Below are positions 1 through 8,652 of a DNA stretch of 22,573 nucleotides, piece by piece. The position numbers were made by a program, and so were the translations under genes. Source of the DNA: an uncultured Clostridia bacterium (GTDB lineage Bacteria > Bacillota > Clostridia > Christensenellales > Borkfalkiaceae); assembly GCA_947090365.1 (NCBI GenBank), contig CAMUNT010000017.1, forward strand, positions 1 to 22,573, given 5' to 3'. The number at the start of each line of letters is the position of its first letter. The stretch's first letter is position 1. The notes beneath the pieces were generated by a model. The model was not told where the DNA came from and did no database searches. It saw only the letters and a program-made list of their open reading frames with translations.

Positions 1-117
1 ATATAGCAGCACTAAACAGCTAATTCGGTGTGCCATAAGGTAGCTTTGAAGTAGCCACCTGTAATGTTTACGCTTCGGCTTATTGCGGCAAAAAAGACTG
101 CACAGCTTCTTTAAAAA
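1..117 (+). ncRNA. 3' part of a structured non-coding RNA, possibly 6S RNA (partial, cut by window edge)
   Basis: No convincing reading frame covers this stretch, yet it is rich in local pairing. GGT-A-GCT and AGC-C-ACC around 41-59 form a hairpin with one mismatch and a 7-base loop, and the stretch is followed at once by a hairpin terminator that works in the plus direction. The 3' strand ACTGCACAGCTTCTTT (about 99-114) has no partner inside the window, so it would pair with a 5' part lying to the left, as in the closing stem of 6S RNA. The family is a guess from general appearance; another small RNA or a 3' untranslated region is possible. Confidence 0.28.
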
Positions 118-150
118 TAACCGTCCGATTTCGGATGGTTTATTTCTATT
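113..150. terminator. Bidirectional hairpin terminator
   Basis: AACCGTCCG (119-127) pairs with CGGATGGTT (132-140) around the loop ATTT, with one G-U pair. On the plus strand it is followed by TTTATTTCTATTTA, and on the minus strand by TTATTTTTAAAG. It therefore can end both the left-edge RNA and the ABC exporter operon, whose last stop codon is only 6 bases away. Confidence 0.7.
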
Positions 151-1282
151 TATTGAACATTATCCTCTCGCTCTTGAACATAAAACTTAATAAAACTATT
201 AAAAGCGCTGCCACAGCCAGATTTGAAATTATAGAAAGAACGAAACCCAACGGCGAAATAGTAAACGTCATAATCGACGAGAACGCAAGCGCGCTTCCGA
301 GTAACGGTATAGCATAAAGACCTAATGCAGGGGTGGCTGTAAACATTGAAAACAGGCCCATAAGTATAATGACGACCATCAGCGGAGCAATAAGCGAATT
401 GGCTTCCTTTACGGTTTTTGCAAATGCAGAAACTATTGAGAATGCTGAAATAATTACGAGCACAACAGAGATTATAAGCGCAAACAGCATAAAATAATCA
501 CCGACCGAATAATACATTATGGTGTCGCCCGTAACAATTCCGTTCATAAATTTCGGCAGAGACAATATAAGTCCGATAAAACTCGATAATCCGCTAAGAG
601 TTGCAAAACAGGCAAGACTGATAATTTTGCCAAAAGCAAGCTGCCAACGCTTTATAGGAGTTATCAACACCGTTGAAAGAGTTCCGCGCTCCTTTTCACC
701 GGCAATTGATTCGGGCGCAAAAGCAATGCAGCCAGACGCCAGAAGCGAGAACATAAGCATAGGCATTATCATAGAAAGAATCTTACCTACGGTTGCACGA
801 TCCTCCGCAAGATTTCCGCTTTCACCGTTATTAACCGTAAACGACGGTTTTTTAAACGCTTCCAAAATTCCGCACACGATAGAGAAGCCGTTGGCTGAAT
901 TATCGTTTGCCATATTATAATAGACGCTTACGTTTGGCGTAGATTCACTGCCGATACTCTCCTCAAAGTCGAAAGGAAAAATAATTACAAGGTCAAGCTC
1001 GCCGTCTGCAACAGCTCGTTTTGCATTATCAACCGAATCATACTCCTTAAAATCGAGCGTAAGCTTTAAGGCTGTCGACAGCACTTCGTCCTGTGGCATA
1101 TGTTCTATATAAGTAGTGTACTTGTAATTTTCGTCAGGTTTGTTAGCCTCTGACATTACGGTACCCATTAAAGTGTAGACTAAAAATATCATAATGCCGG
1201 GCAGAAAAATTGACATTACCATTCTTCTGTCTTTGAAAAAACGGGCAAACTCTTTCTTTAAAACCGTAAGTATATTTCTCAT
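146..1282 (-). CDS. ABC-2 family transporter permease (NatB/YhaP-like exporter subunit)
   Basis: This is the membrane subunit of an ABC exporter. Its 378 residues show the ABC-2 layout: a cytoplasmic start rich in basic residues (LTVLKKEFARFFKDRR), one membrane helix at about 24-44, a large extracytoplasmic domain at about 45-165, and five or six helices in the second half. The motif AGEKERGTLSTVLITP near the middle is typical of NatB/ABC2_membrane_3 permeases, which move sodium or small toxic molecules outward. The start overlaps the stop of the ATPase gene by 4 bases (ATGA-type), so the two are co-translated. The substrate cannot be read from the sequence; Na+ export or antimicrobial resistance are family-based possibilities only. 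Confidence 0.88.
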   Translation of the reverse strand: MRNILTVLKKEFARFFKDRRMVMSIFLPGIMIFLVYTLMGTVMSEANKPDENYKYTTYIEHMPQDEVLSTALKLTLDFKEYDSVDNAKRAVADGELDLVIIFPFDFEESIGSESTPNVSVYYNMANDNSANGFSIVCGILEAFKKPSFTVNNGESGNLAEDRATVGKILSMIMPMLMFSLLASGCIAFAPESIAGEKERGTLSTVLITPIKRWQLAFGKIISLACFATLSGLSSFIGLILSLPKFMNGIVTGDTIMYYSVGDYFMLFALIISVVLVIISAFSIVSAFAKTVKEANSLIAPLMVVIILMGLFSMFTATPALGLYAIPLLGSALAFSSIMTFTISPLGFVLSIISNLAVAALLIVLLSFMFKSERIMFNK

Positions 1283-2055
1283 AAAATTTCCCCCGCTACC
1301 TCTTTATAAACTTCAAAAAAGATTTCTTCAAGCCCCTTTTCTTTGGTGAGATTTTCAAGAGTGTCTATTTTTGCAAGCTTGCCGTTGATAATAATTCCGA
1401 CCCTGTCGCAAAGCTTTTCAATCAAGCTGAAAATATGCGTTGACAAAATTATCGTTTTGCCGTCGTTTTTCAGTTCACTTAAAAAATCCGTTACTACCTT
1501 TGCCGTAAGCACGTCAAGCCCGTTCGTCGGTTCGTCGAAAATAATAAACTCGGGGTCGTGAACGATTGAAACCACAAGCGAGACCTTTTGCTTCATACCA
1601 GTTGACAGGTTTGAAAATCTGACCTCGGCAAATTTATCTATGCCGAATCTTGAAAAAAGATTTCTTTTACGCTCTTCTATAACTTGTTTTTCCATACCGT
1701 GCAGTTGACCGAAAAAATTGAAAAGATAATTCGGCGTAAAGAAGTCTTCAAGCTTTAACTCGCTTGTCAGAAATCCTATCTTGCGCCTCACCTCTTCTTC
1801 CTGCGTAATAATGCTTTTTCCGTCGATAAGCGCGTCACCGCTATCCGGTTTTATAAGCGTTGCAAGCATTCTCAGCGTCGTCGTTTTACCCGCGCCGTTA
1901 GGGCCGAGCAAACCGAAAATTTCGCCTTTATAAGCCGAAAAAGACAGCTTATCGACCGCCACCTTTATTTTACTTGAAGTGCGTTCGAGTTTTTGTTGTT
2001 TTTTAGACAGTTTAAAAGTCTTAGTTAAATTTTCAACCTTTAAAATTTCTTCCAT
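1279..2055 (-). CDS. ABC transporter ATP-binding protein (NatA-like)
   Basis: This is the ATPase that powers the permease encoded next to it. Counting from the ATG at 2055 (258 residues), the Walker A motif GPNGAGKT is at 51-58, the signature LSTGMKQK at about 150, Walker B IIFDEP at about 161-166, followed by the D-loop, and the switch histidine is in LSTHIFS at about 207. An insertion of about 20 mostly basic residues (KLSKKQQKLERTSSKI) lies after the first beta strand, as in other NatA-like proteins. An in-frame ATG at 2082 is open too, but it lies only about 5 bases past a perfect -10 box and has no room for a leader. The ATG at 2055 has GAGGGG six bases upstream and is preferred. Confidence 0.9.
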   Translation of the reverse strand: MEEILKVENLTKTFKLSKKQQKLERTSSKIKVAVDKLSFSAYKGEIFGLLGPNGAGKTTTLRMLATLIKPDSGDALIDGKSIITQEEEVRRKIGFLTSELKLEDFFTPNYLFNFFGQLHGMEKQVIEERKRNLFSRFGIDKFAEVRFSNLSTGMKQKVSLVVSIVHDPEFIIFDEPTNGLDVLTAKVVTDFLSELKNDGKTIILSTHIFSLIEKLCDRVGIIINGKLAKIDTLENLTKEKGLEEIFFEVYKEVAGEIL

Positions 2056-2086
2056 TTTGAGCCCCTCAGTATTATTTTCCAATTCT

Positions 2087-2117
2087 ATTATACCCCCCCC
2101 CCGAAATAATTTGTCAA
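2087..2117 (-). promoter_or_regulatory. Sigma-A promoter with a G10 homopolymer in its spacer
   Basis: A perfect -35 TTGACA (2112-2117) and a perfect -10 TATAAT (2087-2092) face the ABC exporter. The spacer between them is 19 bases (2093-2111) and contains ten consecutive G residues directly upstream of the -10 box. The optimum spacer is 17, so loss of two G residues by slippage would restore it. Transcription would begin near 2080. Confidence 0.8.
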
Positions 2118-2118
2118 G

Positions 2119-2150
2119 TAAAAAAGAACGGCTTTCCGCCGTTCTTTTTA
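2119..2150. terminator. Rho-independent terminator after uppP
   Basis: A 12-base-pair stem (AAAAAGAACGGC 2121-2132 with its complement at 2138-2149, loop TTTCC) lies 8 bases after the uppP stop. The minus strand then reads a run of T that merges into the -35 region of the exporter promoter. Confidence 0.85.
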
Positions 2151-2156
2151 CACTGA

Positions 2157-2969
2157 TTAAAAACAGTTACAGCAAAATAAAATTATGCAAACTATCGCCA
2201 AAAGCACAAGATATAAGCTGAACCACTTATAATTAGCTTTTTGTATAATTTTAAGCATTACCTTGATTGCAAACAGACCCGAAACCGCGGAAACAATAAA
2301 TCCGAGTGCAATGCACCAAGCGTAATCAGAACCGTTTGCAACGAAATCAGCCTGAATTTCGCCTTCGTAAAGACCTTTAATAAGAGAAACGACGAAGCTG
2401 CCCAAAATTACGGGAATACTCATTAAAAACGAGAATTTTGCAACTTCTTCGCTCTTACCGCCCGCAAGCGTTCCGGCACAAATAGTTGAACCGCTTCTCG
2501 ATATTCCCGGAAGCACCGCAACTGCCTGAGCTAGCCCCATAGGAATTACGGTCCGCCAGCAAAGCGGAAGCTCGTTTTGTCTTTTCTTTACAATGACTTC
2601 GGTTATGAACAACACCGTTGCCGTTACTGTAAAGAAAACGGCGAGAATTATACCCAGATAAGCCGAACCGAGCAAGTACACGTCCACTATATCTTCAAGT
2701 AATAAACCGACTATTCCGGCGGGAACCGAAGCAATAACCAAAAAGCCTAACGTTTTGAAAGGCTTTCTGAAAAGCAGAATAATATCTTTAAAATATACGG
2801 CGCAAACCGCAATCAAAGTACCTAAATGTAGGATTATCGAAAAGAATAATCCGCCTTCACTAATGCCGAACACACGCATCATAAATGCTAAGTGTCCGCT
2901 TGAAGATACGGGCAAAAATTCAGTAAGTCCCTGAGTAAAACCTAAAACTATTGCCTGCCAAATGTCCAT
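2157..2969 (-). CDS. uppP: Undecaprenyl-diphosphatase UppP (BacA)
   Basis: This integral membrane enzyme removes one phosphate from undecaprenyl diphosphate, returning the lipid carrier for peptidoglycan and teichoic acid synthesis; overproduction gives bacitracin resistance. Both family signatures are present: GFTQGLTEFLPVSSSGHL near residues 9-26 with its acidic and serine residues, and LPGISRSGST near the middle, which supplies the catalytic arginine region. The length of 270 residues and about eight hydrophobic helices are normal. The start codon overlaps the stop of the upstream lipoprotein gene by one base (TAATG), so translation is probably coupled. A terminator follows the gene. Confidence 0.96.
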   Translation of the reverse strand: MDIWQAIVLGFTQGLTEFLPVSSSGHLAFMMRVFGISEGGLFFSIILHLGTLIAVCAVYFKDIILLFRKPFKTLGFLVIASVPAGIVGLLLEDIVDVYLLGSAYLGIILAVFFTVTATVLFITEVIVKKRQNELPLCWRTVIPMGLAQAVAVLPGISRSGSTICAGTLAGGKSEEVAKFSFLMSIPVILGSFVVSLIKGLYEGEIQADFVANGSDYAWCIALGFIVSAVSGLFAIKVMLKIIQKANYKWFSLYLVLLAIVCIILFCCNCF

Positions 2970-5125
2970 TATTTATCTAAATCAAGCAAGTCCTGATACC
3001 TGTTCTGATATTTTGTAACCGTAGTATCTTTATTAAATTCATTTAGTATCTGATTTCTGCGCGTAGAACTAATGTTAGAGGTGTTATTGCTCTTTGCCCA
3101 TTCATAGAACAGGTTTAAGAACGTTCCCTCGGTTTTCATTTCGTTCTGCACAGCTTCCGTATCATTCCAGTCTATATCGTATACCTGTTGATTATCGAAA
3201 ACGTAAGTAACGTAAATTAAGTGCCAGCCGTAATCGCCTGCGCATACGGCAAACGAACCGGGACCTCGGCCTACCGCTTCCTTAGCAGCGTACTCGAATT
3301 CCTTGATATAGCTAGTATCGTAAGCTGTTACGGAATAGCCGACATAATTTGAAAGTACGCTTGTATCGGTAGTATAAGCAAACTGCAACTCGTTAACGGC
3401 GCTCATTGCTTTATACTGTGCCGTTTCGGGATTCATAAGGTCTTTGCTGTTAAAGTCGAAACCAACTGTACCCGTAGCATAGGTAAACAAGGAATAATCT
3501 ATTTCGTCTTTCTTTTCGTTGTCCTTATAGAATTTTTTCTGTGCATAGTACTTACTGCTATCTTTGTTGACGGTAATATGGTCTGCACCCGCTTTTCCGT
3601 CGTTCATTACGTAATTAACGTAATCACAGAACTCGTCCAGCATTTTGTCTATATCAAGCTTTTCGGGTACGAGAGTGTAACTTTCGTCCTTGTTTTGGAA
3701 TACTTTACCGTTATAGGAATATCTTCCGTCATAGGCTTGAAGCTTTTCGTATCTTCCGCCCTTTTCACTGTCGGTGAGATTATTTTCGAAGAATAAATAA
3801 TTCCTCCCGTCTTCTTTGCCGTAATAAGCAAAATCCGCATCGGGCTTGAAGCTGTAATCGGTTTCACCGTTGAACCATGCGGAGCGCTGATCAACAGTCG
3901 CGATATTTTTCAGAAGTGCGTTTCTGGCTTCGTAAAAAGCGTCGTTATCACCGTCCGCCGTAAGCTTGCTTTTCAGTGCGTTGAGCTGAACGGTCTGCTC
4001 AGCGTCAAAGGGTAAAAGAATATTGTAAATAAAACCGTATTTCGCAAATTTTTCGCCGTAATCGATTACCCAGTCACTGTCGTCGGTTTCGGGCGAATAA
4101 AGGATAAACGAGCTGGAAGACATATTACTCATAGCTGTATCAAACGCAGATGAGGAATTACCGTAATTCACTTCCTGTGCGGTAAACAGCTCGTTATAAG
4201 CGTTGTGAAGATATTCAACGTTAAGAAGGGCTGTTTCCTTCTGCTCCTCGAAAAAGTCGTAATACTCGTTAATTATGCGCGATTCGAGCTGTGATACATA
4301 TTCTGTTTTGATATATTCAAGCTTTCTTACGTCGGTAAGAACGTCTGCTTCCTTCTCGCCGTCGACGAGATTGTTGCGACGAAGGTTATTAAGAAAGCTG
4401 TTATAGGCTTTTACGCGGGTCGAGCGAGTAGTTCCATCCAGCGCGTCCTTCTGATAGGCACCGCTGTTTTTAAGCGTATATTCACCGTAGCCGGTATAAA
4501 TACCGTAATCAAGCTCTCCGTCTTCATTTTTAGGATAATAATCGTCCTGCTCGGTATCGAGGTTCGTTGGCGTCGTTCTCTTGTCGGTGCCCTCGTAGCC
4601 GTCATCCTCCTCGATAACTCTTTTTTCATAGTTGTCGATTGCCGAGTTTATTGAAGAATAAAGCTTATATTTAGCCAGATTTACAGAATCCTCGTTAACT
4701 TCGTTCAGAAGTAATTCGTATTTTTTATCTTCTTCTGTTTCCTTCTTAAAAGCTTCAATAACCGAAGGCGCTGCCTCTTGCAGAAGCGCTACAGTAGAAT
4801 ACTGAACGAGTACGGCATTATTGCAAAGCGCTTCAACAAGAGCGTTGAAAGTATCTTTATAAGAACTGCCGTTCTGAATATATGAATACCCGACGTTGAG
4901 GAAGTAAGAAACCAACTCCCTTTTTATAATATTCTTCGACGATACCGCATCCGTATAAGGCGCATCCTTGTCCGAAAATTTATCGGATTTCGAAATGTCA
5001 ACGGTTGCAATAACCTGCTCCATATCAAGCCTGTTATTCGTAGAAACGAGTGAACAGCCCGTAAGCGTTGCGCTGAGCGCAAGGCACGAGGTTAAAGCAA
5101 GTGCGACAAATGTTTTTTTCTTCAT
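2969..5125 (-). CDS. Large lipoprotein with a parvulin/SurA-like C-terminal segment
   Basis: A 718-residue secreted lipoprotein: a signal peptide with basic start and hydrophobic core, and the lipobox LTGC with the lipidated cysteine at residue 24. The mature part is hydrophilic and full of acidic residues, Tyr, Asn and Ser. An N-terminal helical segment (about 60-115) resembles the chaperone part of SurA/PrsA proteins. Near residues 620-645 a Gly-Trp-His-Leu-Ile-Tyr-Val-Thr stretch (in AGDYGWHLIYVTYVF) matches the end of a parvulin domain. The long middle is not recognisable, so a PrsA-type folding factor, possibly without prolyl isomerase activity, is inferred. The place directly after mfd is where Clostridia often carry such a gene. 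AGGAGA sits 5 bases before the ATG. Confidence 0.7.
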   Translation of the reverse strand: MKKKTFVALALTSCLALSATLTGCSLVSTNNRLDMEQVIATVDISKSDKFSDKDAPYTDAVSSKNIIKRELVSYFLNVGYSYIQNGSSYKDTFNALVEALCNNAVLVQYSTVALLQEAAPSVIEAFKKETEEDKKYELLLNEVNEDSVNLAKYKLYSSINSAIDNYEKRVIEEDDGYEGTDKRTTPTNLDTEQDDYYPKNEDGELDYGIYTGYGEYTLKNSGAYQKDALDGTTRSTRVKAYNSFLNNLRRNNLVDGEKEADVLTDVRKLEYIKTEYVSQLESRIINEYYDFFEEQKETALLNVEYLHNAYNELFTAQEVNYGNSSSAFDTAMSNMSSSSFILYSPETDDSDWVIDYGEKFAKYGFIYNILLPFDAEQTVQLNALKSKLTADGDNDAFYEARNALLKNIATVDQRSAWFNGETDYSFKPDADFAYYGKEDGRNYLFFENNLTDSEKGGRYEKLQAYDGRYSYNGKVFQNKDESYTLVPEKLDIDKMLDEFCDYVNYVMNDGKAGADHITVNKDSSKYYAQKKFYKDNEKKDEIDYSLFTYATGTVGFDFNSKDLMNPETAQYKAMSAVNELQFAYTTDTSVLSNYVGYSVTAYDTSYIKEFEYAAKEAVGRGPGSFAVCAGDYGWHLIYVTYVFDNQQVYDIDWNDTEAVQNEMKTEGTFLNLFYEWAKSNNTSNISSTRRNQILNEFNKDTTVTKYQNRYQDLLDLDK

Positions 5126-5192
5126 AAGGTTCTCCTGTAATCAGGTTAGGATAATCAAAGCATAATTACCCAAATATAAAATATCACTGATA

Positions 5193-5221
5193 ATTATATA
5201 ATATCTGTTCGATTTAAGCAA
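5193..5221 (-). promoter_or_regulatory. Sigma-A promoter for the lipoprotein-uppP operon
   Basis: TTGCTT (5216-5221), a 17-base spacer and TATAAT (5193-5198) stand about 70 bases before the lipoprotein start. No clear terminator for mfd is visible between 5222 and 5237, so read-through from mfd is also possible. Confidence 0.65.
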
Positions 5222-5237
5222 ATCATTTTACATTAAA

Positions 5238-8200
5238 TTAGGTAAAACTTGATGCAAATTTTAAAAATTTTGTCATATCAAGCATAGTTTTTGATGGATT
5301 AGCGTGCGGACGGAATATCACGAGTGGCGCTTTTGCCATCGAAAGCGAAGTTCTGTCCGAATATTTGTCCAACGCACATTTAAGTCCGGCATTTTTAAGC
5401 GAATTGATTGACGGAAGTTCAAGCGCCCCTTCGTTGCTGTCCACCGATATTTTTCTGACGTTGAACCTGGTTGCCATTGACTTTAAAACCGCGATAATCA
5501 ACAGATTTAAAACCTCATCCGGCATAGGCCCGTAATTGTCCTCGATAGAAACGCACACCCTCTTGTAATCGTCTACGGTGCGTATTTCCGCAATCTGCTT
5601 GTAACAATCCATTCTTCCCGCACTCGATTCGATATACGCTTCGGGTATATAGGCCGTAGCCTTAATATCAAGCTCTGCGGTAAACTGATTTTCACCGGTA
5701 AGTTCTTCTTTCAGGAGTTTGGAATACAGTTCATACCCGACTTTATCCATATGCCCATGCTGTTCCGCACCAAGAACGTTGCCCGCTCCGCGTATTTCGA
5801 GGTCGCGCAATGCAAGCTTGAAGCCGGAGCCGAGCTCGGTAAACTGCATAATGGCTTTCAATCTTTCGGTAGCGTCGGACGTAAGCACTTTTTCGGCCTT
5901 AAACATAAAATACGCGTTTGCCAGACGAGCCCCTCTTCCCACACGGCCGCGGAGCTGATAAAGCTGTGAAATGCCAAGCCTGTCGGCGTCGATAACGATG
6001 ATTGTGTTTGCGTTCGGCAAGTCGATACCGTTTTCGATTATCGTTGTCGTAACCAGAATATTTTTATCCCCGCGATAAAATGCAAACACGCTGTTTTCAA
6101 GCGTATCCCTGTCCATACGACCATGGGCGTAGCAAACCTTGCCTTCGGGGACAATTTCGGCAATTCTGCCAGCAAACGATGAAATTGTTTCAACCCTGTT
6201 ATATAAAATGAATACCTGTCCGCCGCGGGAAAGCTCTTTTATGCACGCATCGCGTATCAATGTTTCGTTTTCCTCAACGACATAAGTCTGAACAGGCAAA
6301 CGTTTCTGCGGAGGAGTGTTTATCGTACTTATATCCCTTATTCCCGCAAGCGACATATGAAGCGTGCGCGGAATAGGCGTTGCCGTCATAGTCAGACAGT
6401 CGACGTTGTTTTTTATATGTTTGATTTTTTCCTTGTGTTCGACTCCGAACCTCTGCTCCTCGTCAAGCACAAGCAAGCCCAAATCGTAAAATTTAACGTC
6501 CTCTGATAAAAGTCTGTGCGTACCGATTATAAAATCTATATCTCCGTTTGCAAGCCGCTTCAAAGTTTCCGCCTGCTGTTTGGGCGTTTTAAATCGGTTA
6601 AGCTTTTCAACGCGGACTCCGAACTCCTCGAACCTTTCAAGTGCCGTATTGAAATGCTGTTCGGAAAGAACGGTCCCGGGACACATTAAAGCCGCCTGCT
6701 TTCCGCCGAGAACACATAGATACACCGCGCGGAGCGCGACCTCCGTTTTACCGAAACCGACGTCGCCGCAAAGAAGTCTGTCCATTACCTTTTCGGAACA
6801 CATATCTCCCTTAATTTCTTCAATCGAAGCAAGCTGATCGTACGTTTCCTCGTAACTGAACGCATCCTCGAACTCGCGCATCATCACTTCGTTTTCTGGG
6901 AAACGGAATCCTCTTTTCTCTCCACGCTCCGCATACAGCTTCTTTAAATCAAACGCAAGCGCGCGGATAGATTTTTTAACCCTTTCAATCACCCTGTCGA
7001 AATCGGCACCGCCGATTTTTGAAAGAGCCGGATTGCTGTCGCCGACGTATTTGGAAAGCACGTCCATCTGCTCAACGGGAACGTACAGAACGTCGCCCCC
7101 CTTGTACTCGATTGCAACGTATTCCTTTATTCCGTCCGTCGTTTCAATCTTTTTTGTACCCGTTATTCTGCCTATACCATGCTTTTCGTGCACTGCGTAG
7201 TCGCCGATTTCAGGTGCGGTAAATACGTCTCCGCGCTTTTTACGGATTCGCTTCGGCACTGATTTCGTATATAAATCGTTATTGCCGAGAACCGCAAGCT
7301 TGCTTTCGTGAATAATAAATCCGCGGGGCATTTCCTCGGAAGTTACAGATATTCCGTGAAGCGCTTCAAGACGGTCTGGAACCGGGTACAGCGGAAAGTA
7401 TTCATCAGTCAGTATTTCGCTAAGCTTATCCGAACGCTGTAAATTCCCCGTAAAAATCAAAATCCTGTAACCGTTAGTCAACCAGTGTTTCAAATCGGTT
7501 ACGAGCTGAGGAATCGCGTTCAGATACGACGGCGACGGAGAAGATTTAAAATTATAAGTCTTTAAAGGCTGAAAAAACTGTGTGCTTGAAGTAAAAGTCT
7601 GGACGGCAAGCGAACGGTAAGTTTTCAATTTTTCGGTTACCGTCAGTGGCGATACAAGCTGATTTATAGAAAAATCAAGCGCCTCGCCGCCCTTTATAAG
7701 CTCGCGGACGCGTTCGCTGTGTTCCTTGTATACTCCCGTCATAATATCGTTTATTGACTTGCACTCGTCATAAATTACCTGAGTATCACCGTCAATTAAA
7801 TCAAAAAGCATACATGTCTTGCCAAGCAGCGGCATTACAAACGACGAACCGGCAAACGGAATGCCCTCTTCAAGCCTTGAATTTATTTCTTCCGTAATAG
7901 CGCTTGCGCGTTTAAAAGCGTTAGAATCCGGACACTTTTTCAAGCTTTCGCGCAACGCTGATTTAACTTTAGCGACTTCTTCCGCAGTAAATACGGCGTC
8001 GGTTGCCCCGATTACGGTTAATTCGTTAAGCTCTTTCAACCTCTCGCCCGTGACGGCGTCGTAAGGTCGGATTTTTTCAACCGTATCACCGAAAAAATCC
8101 ACTCTTACCGGATTTTCGCAGTTAACAGGAAAAATATCGAGAATGTCTCCGCGCACCGCGAAAGAACCTTTGCTGTCTGCGGAATACAGGCGTGAATACC

Positions 8201-8651
8201 CCATTCCCACAAGCCGTTGCGGAAGAGACCGATAATCGTATTCCTCGCCCTTAAAAAATTTTATGCAGGGCAATTCGGACGGAAAAAGCTGCATTACGGC
8301 TTCGATATTACAGACAATTATTTCGGCACCTCTTAAAATTTCGTGTATTGCCGTAAGCCGCCTGAACAGTGCATCTTTCGAAAGAGCGTCTTTATATACA
8401 ACCACTTCGTCTTTTGCAGGCAGAAGTACGCATTTTTTTCCCGATAGCGCACTGATTGTTTCATAAGCCCTGTTTGCAAGTACCGAATCTGCCGTAATAT
8501 AAAGAGTTTTGTATTCGGAAAGCGTCGCTATTAAGTATTTATGAGGATCTGAAACGCCGAAAACCGCCGTCGGCGTGCCGAGGCGGATATCGTTTTGCAG
8601 GGCAGTATACTCCGCCCCTAAGCTTTTGTAAGTGAAAAAGTTTTTATTCAA
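5238..8651 (-). CDS. mfd: Transcription-repair coupling factor Mfd
   Basis: Mfd pushes stalled RNA polymerase off DNA lesions and recruits UvrA for nucleotide excision repair. The 1137 residues are normal for the family. In order: a UvrB-like N-terminal module (about 1-340, with the conserved stretch around VRGDILDIFPV near 170), the RNA polymerase-interacting Tudor-like domain (about 478-540, GDYAVHEKHGIGR), and the RecG-like translocase with Walker A GDVGFGKT (629-636), DEEQ (730-733), TATPIPRT (756-763) and the RGRVGRG motif VI. The TRCF C-terminal domain follows. The start is a TTG at 8651, supported by AAGGA five bases upstream and lying one base after the pth stop. pth and mfd are thus one transcription unit. 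Confidence 0.97.
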   Translation of the reverse strand: MNKNFFTYKSLGAEYTALQNDIRLGTPTAVFGVSDPHKYLIATLSEYKTLYITADSVLANRAYETISALSGKKCVLLPAKDEVVVYKDALSKDALFRRLTAIHEILRGAEIIVCNIEAVMQLFPSELPCIKFFKGEEYDYRSLPQRLVGMGYSRLYSADSKGSFAVRGDILDIFPVNCENPVRVDFFGDTVEKIRPYDAVTGERLKELNELTVIGATDAVFTAEEVAKVKSALRESLKKCPDSNAFKRASAITEEINSRLEEGIPFAGSSFVMPLLGKTCMLFDLIDGDTQVIYDECKSINDIMTGVYKEHSERVRELIKGGEALDFSINQLVSPLTVTEKLKTYRSLAVQTFTSSTQFFQPLKTYNFKSSPSPSYLNAIPQLVTDLKHWLTNGYRILIFTGNLQRSDKLSEILTDEYFPLYPVPDRLEALHGISVTSEEMPRGFIIHESKLAVLGNNDLYTKSVPKRIRKKRGDVFTAPEIGDYAVHEKHGIGRITGTKKIETTDGIKEYVAIEYKGGDVLYVPVEQMDVLSKYVGDSNPALSKIGGADFDRVIERVKKSIRALAFDLKKLYAERGEKRGFRFPENEVMMREFEDAFSYEETYDQLASIEEIKGDMCSEKVMDRLLCGDVGFGKTEVALRAVYLCVLGGKQAALMCPGTVLSEQHFNTALERFEEFGVRVEKLNRFKTPKQQAETLKRLANGDIDFIIGTHRLLSEDVKFYDLGLLVLDEEQRFGVEHKEKIKHIKNNVDCLTMTATPIPRTLHMSLAGIRDISTINTPPQKRLPVQTYVVEENETLIRDACIKELSRGGQVFILYNRVETISSFAGRIAEIVPEGKVCYAHGRMDRDTLENSVFAFYRGDKNILVTTTIIENGIDLPNANTIIVIDADRLGISQLYQLRGRVGRGARLANAYFMFKAEKVLTSDATERLKAIMQFTELGSGFKLALRDLEIRGAGNVLGAEQHGHMDKVGYELYSKLLKEELTGENQFTAELDIKATAYIPEAYIESSAGRMDCYKQIAEIRTVDDYKRVCVSIEDNYGPMPDEVLNLLIIAVLKSMATRFNVRKISVDSNEGALELPSINSLKNAGLKCALDKYSDRTSLSMAKAPLVIFRPHANPSKTMLDMTKFLKFASSFT

Positions 8652-8652
8652 T

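Noticed and set aside
2056..2082. Upstream ATG of the ABC ATPase gene
   Set aside because: It falls almost on the predicted transcription start, leaving no leader, while the ATG at 2055 has a good GAGGGG and matches homologues.
6580..6837. Several long plus-strand open frames inside mfd and other minus-strand genes
   Set aside because: They lack ribosome binding sites and recognisable domains and mirror strongly conserved genes on the opposite strand.
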